Part shown: positions 28,564 to 35,954 of the stretch, in pieces
Position numbering within the stretch: position 1 is the stretch's first letter
How the letters are laid out: each line of letters starts with the position of its first letter
Source of the DNA: Aliivibrio sp. 1S175
GTDB taxonomy: Bacteria; Pseudomonadota; Gammaproteobacteria; Enterobacterales; Vibrionaceae
Direction: 5' to 3'
Assembly: GCF_001690985.1 (NCBI RefSeq)
Contig: NZ_MAJS01000079.1
Coordinates: 186,001-250,000, forward strand
DNA: 64,000 nt
The notes under the pieces: model-generated
Told to the model about the DNA's origin: nothing
The model's input: the letters and a program-made list of their open reading frames with translations, nothing else
Database searches by the model: none
Program-made: the position numbers and the translations under genes

Positions 28564-30531
28564 TCACCTGTTTAGCCACTCGTCGATGCAGTTAGCGTTA
28601 CCATCTTTGTTCCAACTATTTGGCGATGTGATGTTGATATCCGTGCGGATATTGAGCAGTGGATATTTTTCTTGGATTGCCTGAATCATGACTTGAGAGG
28701 TTAGTGCCGCCACGTCATCTAGCTTGTCTAGTGGAGCCTCGAATATAAAGGCGTCATGTAAGGCAACAATAAGCTTAGCATCATAGCGTTTATATAGTTG
28801 GTATAGACGATTACCAGCCATTTTAAACAGAGCCGCAGCGGTTCCTTGAATTGGCATATTAACCATCCAATTTTTCTCTTTCCGACTGCGTTCTGCATTT
28901 TCAGAGCGTAGGCGCTGCAAGCCCGTTGCAGTACTTACATAACCACGAATAGTTCCGTACTGTGGTGCTGTATGCATAGCTTTTTTTAAAGTCGGGAACA
29001 TGGTTAAAAACTTGTCCATTAATTGCTCTGCCTTGAACTCTGGTACTTTGAGTTTTTTCGCCAATCCAAAAGCCGTAATGCCGTAAATAAGACCGAGAGT
29101 GCATTGCTTCATGACATGGCGCTTATCACCCTGATGTGTCTTGAAAATGTCTAGAGAGCAATGCTTATGTTCTTCTGGTAATTCGCTGTAGTAAAACTCT
29201 TGGGCTAATGCTGAGTACAGGTCGCCAGCATTGTACTTTGTAATCAAATTTGTATCGTTATAGACAGCAGCCGTGATCGCTACTTCAATCTGAGCTAAAT
29301 CAACCTCACCAATACCGTAGCCTTTCGGCGCAATCACTATTGGTCGCAGAGTAGCAGGTAAACCTAAAATATTGGGTGCCATTGTTGCTTGACGCCCCGT
29401 TACCGTATCTAGGTGCTTGTGTTTTGGATGAATACGACCATCAGCACCAACTATCCCCGGTTGGAAGATTACATCCTTAGATATAGATGCCATATTTGAG
29501 TATTTGGCTAGTAATTTGATTGTGGGGTGCAAGTCATAGTTAGCACTTAGCATTTCACGTTGGAAACTATAGTCAGTACCATCTTTAAAGTGGTGTAGTA
29601 AACCAAGCGAGTTGAAGAATACGGTCTTTTCATCATGGCTGTTTGGGTTCATTAGGCCATAGGTTTCAAGTTCTGCTTGCCATTGAGCAAGCTTAGCTTT
29701 CGTTCCCGTTAGAATCTTTACGCATTGCTTGCGAGACACAAGGACACCATTTCGTTCCATTGCCGCATTGGTAACAATCCAAGGCATTTCTACTTCTAAC
29801 AGGTGGCTATGAATACCCTGCATTATGGCAGCGTGGACTTGCAGCATGTATAACTTAGAAACTTCCTTACAGACGATATCGGCTTGCTCAGATGATGGAT
29901 GCTCTGAGTAATAACGGGCAAGTGTCGCTTTTAAGCTATAAAAATGTTCGCGCTCCATAACAAAGCTAGCTTTCGCCTCTTTCTTATCAGAAAAGTGATC
30001 AAAACTTTGGCGTTTATCGAACTGATGAAGTCCAAGGTAACGAGCCTTTTCTGTAATCAGTATGTCCCAGATACGGTGTGGTTCAATAAGATCTAAAGCC
30101 CAGAGGCAATGCAGCAGCTTGTTAGCATCGTAAGCGACAAAGGCTACTGGTAAATCAAACAAAGCTTGTAGTTGGCTAGTTTCAATATCTGCTGCCAAGT
30201 TAACGATAAATGTATGCTGCTTTATCGATGTTATGTCCCAAGAGCAGAGAGTCAGGCACAGCTCAGTTGGCTGAATTGCAGAGATATCATATTTGTCATA
30301 ACCGTTGGGCAAGGTTACGTGAGTTGTGCCGTAGATATGTTTGCACTCAATACCAACATGGCAAATAGGCAGTTGTAATGCTAAGTCGATAAAGTCACAT
30401 AGCCCTTGCTGCGTATTGATCAGCGTAGTGTCTCCACTGGTAAAGCTAGGGTTTTTAGGTAGAACTAGGGCGGATACCTTTTTGTTTTTAGTTGGAGCAA
30501 AGTACTGCTCAGTTCCCGGAAGTAAGTTCAT
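28564..30531 (-). CDS. Family A DNA polymerase (phage/mobile-element type)
   Basis: A 655-residue Pol I-like enzyme. Palm motif A holds Asp411 (GEVDLAQIE), the O-helix is R471-x3-K475-x7-Y483-G484, and motif C is H592-D593 (LHDAF). Pol I usually has HDE, and Leu479 replaces the O-helix Phe. The first 210 residues resemble a 3'-5' exonuclease fold (VGIECKH, AYDANKLLHCL) but the usual acidic FDTE residues are absent, so proofreading is probably lost. There is no 5' nuclease domain. It is the last gene of an operon with the helicase and SSB genes. Not the host Pol I, by size and divergence. Confidence 0.88.
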   Translation of the reverse strand: MNLLPGTEQYFAPTKNKKVSALVLPKNPSFTSGDTTLINTQQGLCDFIDLALQLPICHVGIECKHIYGTTHVTLPNGYDKYDISAIQPTELCLTLCSWDITSIKQHTFIVNLAADIETSQLQALFDLPVAFVAYDANKLLHCLWALDLIEPHRIWDILITEKARYLGLHQFDKRQSFDHFSDKKEAKASFVMEREHFYSLKATLARYYSEHPSSEQADIVCKEVSKLYMLQVHAAIMQGIHSHLLEVEMPWIVTNAAMERNGVLVSRKQCVKILTGTKAKLAQWQAELETYGLMNPNSHDEKTVFFNSLGLLHHFKDGTDYSFQREMLSANYDLHPTIKLLAKYSNMASISKDVIFQPGIVGADGRIHPKHKHLDTVTGRQATMAPNILGLPATLRPIVIAPKGYGIGEVDLAQIEVAITAAVYNDTNLITKYNAGDLYSALAQEFYYSELPEEHKHCSLDIFKTHQGDKRHVMKQCTLGLIYGITAFGLAKKLKVPEFKAEQLMDKFLTMFPTLKKAMHTAPQYGTIRGYVSTATGLQRLRSENAERSRKEKNWMVNMPIQGTAAALFKMAGNRLYQLYKRYDAKLIVALHDAFIFEAPLDKLDDVAALTSQVMIQAIQEKYPLLNIRTDINITSPNSWNKDGNANCIDEWLNR

Positions 30532-30579
30532 TGTTCTAGTCCTCGGAAAGGGCGAATAATCACGCTAAAATTGATGGAG

Positions 30580-32403
30580 TTAGGCGGCGGATTGTTGTAA
30601 ATAGCGGCGTACTTGTCGGGCGCTGATACCCAACTGCTTCGCTATTTCAGCTTGTTTGAGGTTTTTTGCGCTGAGAGCCATAACACTATCCGCTTTAGAA
30701 TTACTGCTACGTGTGCGCTTGGTGGTTATCCCGAAGTGCTCGCGCAATTCAGCTAGATTGGAGAACTCTTTGCCGTAGGTAGTACCTAGAGCATCATTGC
30801 TCTGAAACGTAATAACCTCACGAGTCTTGGTGAATGGGCGCACACGGCCCACAGCTTGAACCACACAACCCATTTCTAGAGTCTGCAGCATTGGGTTCAC
30901 CACCTCGGCTACATCAGTAAATTGGTGCCTGTTATCAGCAACGACGCCATAGCGACGACGTGGCTTTTTTGAGTATGTAATTGCCACTTCAATGCGCTCA
31001 CTGTCAGCGCGTAGCCCCTGAATCGAGTCGCTTAGAATTTTCTCGGTGACGTAATAGCTATTGAGGCAGTAACAGCAGTCGAATTCTTCATACTGATTAA
31101 TGCCGATAACGCCATAGTGAATGACAGGAACTAAAGTCAAATCGGAGCTTTCCGCATAATGTTCTCCGTGTACTACACGGATATCATTAACGTTTTGCTC
31201 TACCAGCATTTGATTGAGAGTATCAATGCAGAGATCAACGTGTTCTTTTTTCGATACCAGAAGAACACGCTTGCCCGACTTGATTCGCTGCATACTTAGC
31301 TGTAAGAACGCATCCAGTATTTGTGGGGCATTCTTTTTAAAATTAGTACTGGCTCCAATCGATGAAGCAAGGTTCAACCATGTGGTTCCCTCGCCTTTAA
31401 ATTCATAGTTGTCGTAAGGCGAATGGAACTCAATGCCTAAGCGCATCTTTAAAATGGATAGATGAGTGGTGCCACTGTAGAGCAGCACATGACTCTCAGA
31501 AGTAAAGGGCGATGCGGGAAAGCGAATATCGCCATTCGGTAATTTTTCTCGTGACTCAGCACTGGAATAGCCAAAGGCTTGTAAGTCGTAAATGATGTTG
31601 TGAAATGAATCGCCAAATAGCTCATCACCACAGGTCAAGATCTGAGTCATTTCGTTAACACCAAGGCGAGGAAAAGCCCAAGCATAGACATCTTGTAAGT
31701 CCTCACTTGGGGCATTGGTCAAACAGCCTAAGTAATTGGCAATTTCGGCTTTGCGTTTTTTGGATACATCGGAACGTTCCGTTGCATCAACTAACTGACG
31801 GATAGAATCCAACGTAATGATACGACTGTAATCGGCTAGGCTGACATTCGCTTCATCAAAGATAACCAGCACTTTCTCCGCCGAAGTCATCTGCTTTATA
31901 TGGGCAATAAAGTACGGGTTGTGCTCAAGATGTGCTTGAGTGGCAAATACCACCTGCTTTCCCTGAAGAGCTTTGCCATACTGGCTAGGCCAGAAGCATT
32001 CAGAGCATTTAGGGCACAACTCACAGCAGTGGCGTTTACCTAAGTGAGCAAGGTTTCGTGCTTCATATTTTTCCCATACTTGGTTTCGCTCTTTGCCACA
32101 TAGTTCAGCAGGTCGAGGGCGGATATTGATGACTTCAATATCTGCTGGTGGGTTTGTTATAAATTTGCGCTCATCGATAATGCTGCGCGTTGGAGTCATC
32201 ACGATCACAAGATCGTAAATTTCTTGTCGAATGGCAGCTTCGATGACTTCATCCATATTATAGGATTTACCTACGCCAACTTGCCAGCTAACGGCGGTGT
32301 TCTCGTATTCGAGACAGTGCTGAAGAATAATCTCAGCACAGTTTGATTGCCTAAAGTTAGCGAGGCATTCAGCCCCGCTAATGAGTTTCTTAGTAGTAGA
32401 CAT
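30580..32403 (-). CDS. SF2 helicase with Cys cluster and C-terminal HTH
   Basis: A 607-residue helicase. Walker A is GVGKS (43-47), motif Ia PTRSIIDE (71-78), Walker B/motif II FDEAN (182-186), and motif VI QAVGRVRP lies in the C-terminal half. Between motifs I and II lies a Cys cluster (C102, C126, C127, C130, C133, C136), placed as in the iron-sulfur helicases XPD/DinG. The last 40 residues form a resolvase-like HTH (QAEIAKQLGISARQVRRYL). It begins one base into the SSB gene stop and is followed by the polymerase after 48 nt, so the three genes are co-transcribed. Confidence 0.82.
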   Translation of the reverse strand: MSTTKKLISGAECLANFRQSNCAEIILQHCLEYENTAVSWQVGVGKSYNMDEVIEAAIRQEIYDLVIVMTPTRSIIDERKFITNPPADIEVINIRPRPAELCGKERNQVWEKYEARNLAHLGKRHCCELCPKCSECFWPSQYGKALQGKQVVFATQAHLEHNPYFIAHIKQMTSAEKVLVIFDEANVSLADYSRIITLDSIRQLVDATERSDVSKKRKAEIANYLGCLTNAPSEDLQDVYAWAFPRLGVNEMTQILTCGDELFGDSFHNIIYDLQAFGYSSAESREKLPNGDIRFPASPFTSESHVLLYSGTTHLSILKMRLGIEFHSPYDNYEFKGEGTTWLNLASSIGASTNFKKNAPQILDAFLQLSMQRIKSGKRVLLVSKKEHVDLCIDTLNQMLVEQNVNDIRVVHGEHYAESSDLTLVPVIHYGVIGINQYEEFDCCYCLNSYYVTEKILSDSIQGLRADSERIEVAITYSKKPRRRYGVVADNRHQFTDVAEVVNPMLQTLEMGCVVQAVGRVRPFTKTREVITFQSNDALGTTYGKEFSNLAELREHFGITTKRTRSSNSKADSVMALSAKNLKQAEIAKQLGISARQVRRYLQQSAA

Positions 32404-33017
32404 TAGACTGCGCGACCACGTTTAAGCATCAAACGCTTTTCAATTTGTGGAATGCATTCGAGTTCTTCATTTGACTTGATTTGATAAATGTCTGCCAGAG
32501 AAAACTCATTGTTGTCGTATGCCTCTTTAAACGAGAGTACTTTGTCTTGATCAATGGCAACACCATTAGGGATCTCATTTGATGTGACTTCATACTGATA
32601 GCCATTCTTAGTGATGCTAATCAAGTGCCCACCTTTGTTAAGTAGGGGCTTCAATTGAGGTAACAATGATGTTGGCTTAACAGCAGGTGGAATGGCCAAT
32701 ACCTCCATACGGTCGGCTAGAAGATTATACATCGCCATTAAAATACGTTGATCTGCTTTTATATTGGCTTCGCATAAAACGCAACCATCGCCATTACACT
32801 GAATGTAGCCTTTTAACTCTGGCGTATCTATGTAGTGGAAGTGAACTTTCTCATAAGCATCCAAGATTGGAGCAATAACACAGCCATCTTCATCTAAGCG
32901 AGTGCTGTGTAAGTATTCTGGCTTTGTATAAGCGGTTTCATTGGCAGGTAAATCGCCAAAAATATCTTCGAAAGAGCCTTTCAGGTTACGACCGTGTGCG
33001 TTTACTGGCATGTTCAT
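32403..33017 (-). CDS. gp32-like single-stranded DNA-binding protein (predicted)
   Basis: A 204-residue protein. Residues 55-115 hold a Cys cluster C74-x4-C79-x2-C82 followed by a basic helix and a strand (MEVLAIPP), the pattern seen in T4 gp32-type SSBs whose zinc knuckle sits inside the OB fold. Aromatic residues cluster before it (HFHYIDTP). The final residues are basic (RLMLKRGR), unlike the acidic tails of many SSBs. It starts at ATG after CTGAGGATTGAGA. First gene of the operon. The assignment is by pattern, not by alignment. Confidence 0.55.
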   Translation of the reverse strand: MNMPVNAHGRNLKGSFEDIFGDLPANETAYTKPEYLHSTRLDEDGCVIAPILDAYEKVHFHYIDTPELKGYIQCNGDGCVLCEANIKADQRILMAMYNLLADRMEVLAIPPAVKPTSLLPQLKPLLNKGGHLISITKNGYQYEVTSNEIPNGVAIDQDKVLSFKEAYDNNEFSLADIYQIKSNEELECIPQIEKRLMLKRGRAV

Positions 33018-33727
33018 GTTCTCAATCCTCAGTTTAGATATGACGTTTAGGTAATTTCTACTTGGTAAAGAATTTTTATGAGTTTCAATTTGGCGTTTAC
33101 CGAGTTTTCTGACGGCATAAAAACATGAATGGTCATTTAATTAAAGTTATTATTTTCAGTGGTTTAGGTTGTTATTATGAATCGCTTGACTTATCTAAAG
33201 CTGCTCTGGGAAGCCCTAGAAAGGCTTAAAGCAGGTGGATAATTTAGTGGTGTATAGCTACCTTGCCTATAGGTTGGATTAAAAGGCCGTTTTAAGCGGT
33301 TATATGTGTCATGGTTGTTTTTTGAGCGCAATATAATACTTGTTAATGTGATCCGTATTTAATTTTGCGTATGCAATAAAGCGAATTTTCAAGGACGTTG
33401 GGTGTATTTTAATCAGTGATTGAGAGGCAATAACGGAGTCACTATTGGAAACTCAGCGCAGTGACATGCAAAAAATTTGTCAATGACGGCCCGGACAATT
33501 GGCCCTAAGTACTACTAAGTGGACGCCAACCCTAATTTAAATTTATTTATAGGGAAAACGTCCACTTTGGCCTGCGAATAGGTTGTTACGCATGTAATGT
33601 GATTCAACGGCAGATATAAGCCTGAAAGTAACTGTGCCAAATGTTTTGCATCATGTATTAGCGCATCATTTTCCTCGCCTTAGAACAACAATTTAATAAC
33701 TATTAATCTGATTGTTTTGAGGTATAT
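33018..33727. other. 710-bp leader region upstream of the SSB-helicase-polymerase operon
   Basis: No long gene. A 21-codon frame (33177-33242, MNRLTYLKLLWEALERLKAGG) is the only notable small ORF and has no clear site. The region also holds the right stem-loop and an extra half-site (GGAC-N6-CCCTA at 33493-33507) just left of it. It probably carries the operon promoter and possibly an origin-like site. Confidence 0.5.
33520..33564. repeat. Right 45-nt stem-loop flanking the polymerase operon
   Basis: Outer stem AAGTGGACG / CGTCCACTT (9 bp, spanning 33517-33567), 4-nt internal loops (CCAA, AAAA), inner stem CCCTA / TAGGG and a 15-nt AT loop (33535-33549). The core has the same 45-nt architecture as 28514-28558. 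Confidence 0.75.
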
Positions 33728-34036
33728 ATGTCTGAACTAATAATTGGCAACTTAACGTTCGCAACTCGTACTGAAGCTGCTCGCCACTTTGGTATTAATC
33801 CTAAATTGGTTACTGAGCGAATGACTAAGAGAGGATGGACACTAGAGCAGGCTTTGGAGTTAAAACCAAGTCCAAGCCGTGTTTACGCCAAGAAAGTCGT
33901 TCTTAATGGCGTTGAATACAAAAGTATGCATCAGGCGGCTAAAGAACTAGGTGTGGCGCAAAGTACGTTGATGAATCGCATAAAGACTGGCATTACAGTA
34001 GAGGAAGCGTTGTTGGGTTCTTATGTGAAAAGTTAA
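33728..34036 (+). CDS. Tandem HTH/NUMOD-like DNA-binding protein
   Basis: A 102-residue protein made of two related units: residues 4-46 (IIGNLTFATRTEAARHFG...LEQAL) and 57-97 (VVLNGVEYKSMHQAAKELG...VEEAL). Each unit is a short beta hairpin followed by an HTH, as in NUMOD-type modules of homing endonucleases and phage regulators. There is no nuclease domain. It starts at ATG after GAGG. It is probably a DNA-binding regulator or remnant; it lies between the replication operon's upstream region and the methyltransferase. Confidence 0.65.
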   Translation: MSELIIGNLTFATRTEAARHFGINPKLVTERMTKRGWTLEQALELKPSPSRVYAKKVVLNGVEYKSMHQAAKELGVAQSTLMNRIKTGITVEEALLGSYVKS

Positions 34037-34275
34037 AAGATAAGATGATTTTTCATCTGATATCCACTTAAAAACAGTCTGTTTAGACGAAATTGTGTGC
34101 TAACTTTTTAGAGTTAATAATTATTGTTAGTTTCTTGATTTGTCTGTAGATGATACATTACATCTTTTTTTTTACAATGGTAAGTTCGATAACAAAAAGA
34201 GTTGTTTGAATTTTCTTAGTGACTAAAATCAGCCCAACAATCTAGCTATATTCAAAGAGGCAACGAACTTAAGTT

Positions 34276-35916
34276 ATGACATCTATATTCAAGAGTAAAA
34301 ATACAGCAACAAAACAGAAGCTTAGGGGAGGGTATTATACACCAAAGAAAATTGCTCATTATTTGAGTGACTGGTCCTTGCGAAATAATAATGAAAGAAT
34401 AATCGAACCTAGTTGTGGTGATGGTAATTTTATAGAAAGTGCTTTAGAGGTTGCAGATGCTAAAGGTCTTGAAATTGATTTACTTGCTGTAGAAATTGAT
34501 ACAGAGGAATACAAGAAAGCTCAGATTAGGAATGGTCATCGGAACATTACGTGGGTAAATGAAGACTTTTTTAGAGCTTATGGTGAACTAAAGTCTAATG
34601 ATGAAAAGTTTGATGTGGTTTTGGGTAATCCACCTTTTATTCGTTTTCAATATTTTGATGATGAATCACGAGATATCGCTTTTGGGCATTTGAGAGATGT
34701 TGGTTATAAACCAACGAAGTTAGCTAACTCATGGGCTGCTTTTGTGCAGCTGTCCATAGAGCTTTTAAATGATGGGGGAAGATTGGGAATGGTCATTCCC
34801 GCAGAATTACTTCAGGTTAAATATGCGACTGAATTGAGAGAGAGAATTGTAAAGCATTTTGATCATGTGATTCTAGTAACTTTTAAAAAATTAGTCTTTC
34901 CTGATATTCAGCAAGAAGTTGTGCTTTTGCTTGCTGAAGGAAAACATAGTAAGGAAGGAAATATTTGTGATGTTCATACAATTGAAGTACATGATGAAAG
35001 TGATCTAGATACTGAAATATTAGAAAAAGTAATAAAACACGCTGAGGCTAAGCATACACGTGCAGGGATGAAATGGACGTCATTCTTTTTACCGGAAAAG
35101 TGCTTTGGAGTACTTGATTATTGGCAGAAAAACTCAAAATTAACCTCACTTGGGGATCTTGCTTCAGTTGATGTTGGAATTGTTACTGGACGAAATAAGT
35201 TCTTTGTTTTAGATGATGAAATACTGCATAAATATAATTTGAAAGATTATTGTACACCTATGGTTGGGCGAACAAGTGCTATAAATAGGTCTAGTTTTAA
35301 TAACGATTTATTTAAAAAGGCTAAAGAAAAATATCCATCATACCTATTGGATCTGAAGAATATTGATGAAAAAGATTTTTCGACTGGACTAAAAGAGTAT
35401 ATTTCCCTTGGAGAGCAAGAAGGGGTTAATACTGGGTATAAATGTCGAGTGAGAAAAAGGTGGTATGAAGTACCATCTATTTACATATCTGATGGTTTTT
35501 TATTTAGACAAATACATAAATATCCTCTACTTGTTTCAAACGATGCAAAAGTAGCTTGTACGGATACAATACATCGAGTCAGATTATTAAAGGATGTAAA
35601 TATGCAGCAGCTTTGTGCGGCATTTATCAATTCTTTAACTTTTGCTTGGAGTGAGGTCTGTGGTAGAAGCTATGGCGGTGGTGTCTTAGAATTAGAAACT
35701 AAGGAGTCAGAGGAGTTACCCATCCCATTCTTTGAAGATGTAGTTCTAGATGTTGAAAAAATAGAACAGTTATTATCTGAAAATAATATAGATGCTGTTC
35801 TTGAATACGTAGACGGTAAATTGCTTATAGAAAAAATGGGTATGAGCAAAGAGGATGTTCAGTCTTTAAGAGAAAGCTGGGTTATTTTAAGAGATAGAAG
35901 AATAAATAGAAAATAA
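34276..35916 (+). CDS. Eco57I/TaqI-type adenine-N6 DNA methyltransferase
   Basis: A 546-residue methyltransferase without a nuclease domain. Residues 20-24 (YYTPK) and motif I EPSCGDGNF (44-52) bind AdoMet. Motif IV is NPPF (118-121), the gamma-class N6-adenine signature. The C-terminal half (from about 285) looks like a target-recognition domain (RNKFFV, then a GGGVLELETKE segment near 460). It converges with the larger type IIG gene and probably acts as its companion methylase or as a solitary methylase. Confidence 0.87.
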   Translation: MTSIFKSKNTATKQKLRGGYYTPKKIAHYLSDWSLRNNNERIIEPSCGDGNFIESALEVADAKGLEIDLLAVEIDTEEYKKAQIRNGHRNITWVNEDFFRAYGELKSNDEKFDVVLGNPPFIRFQYFDDESRDIAFGHLRDVGYKPTKLANSWAAFVQLSIELLNDGGRLGMVIPAELLQVKYATELRERIVKHFDHVILVTFKKLVFPDIQQEVVLLLAEGKHSKEGNICDVHTIEVHDESDLDTEILEKVIKHAEAKHTRAGMKWTSFFLPEKCFGVLDYWQKNSKLTSLGDLASVDVGIVTGRNKFFVLDDEILHKYNLKDYCTPMVGRTSAINRSSFNNDLFKKAKEKYPSYLLDLKNIDEKDFSTGLKEYISLGEQEGVNTGYKCRVRKRWYEVPSIYISDGFLFRQIHKYPLLVSNDAKVACTDTIHRVRLLKDVNMQQLCAAFINSLTFAWSEVCGRSYGGGVLELETKESEELPIPFFEDVVLDVEKIEQLLSENNIDAVLEYVDGKLLIEKMGMSKEDVQSLRESWVILRDRRINRK

Positions 35917-35923
35917 TATAGTT

Positions 35924-35947
35924 TGCCAACTCATTTTTGAGTTGGCA
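35924..35947. terminator. Bidirectional terminator between the two methyltransferase genes
   Basis: Perfect 10-bp stem TGCCAACTCA / TGAGTTGGCA with a 4-nt T loop and T/A-rich flanks on both sides. Confidence 0.9.
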
Positions 35948-35954
35948 TTTTTAT

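Noticed and set aside
28564-33017. Pipolin
   Set aside because: Pipolins carry a primer-independent family B polymerase. The motifs here are family A (motif A, O-helix, HD of motif C).
28514-33564. Integron attC-type sites
   Set aside because: The stems lack the RYYYAAC/GTTRRRY core sites and there is no integron integrase; only the general hairpin form is shared.
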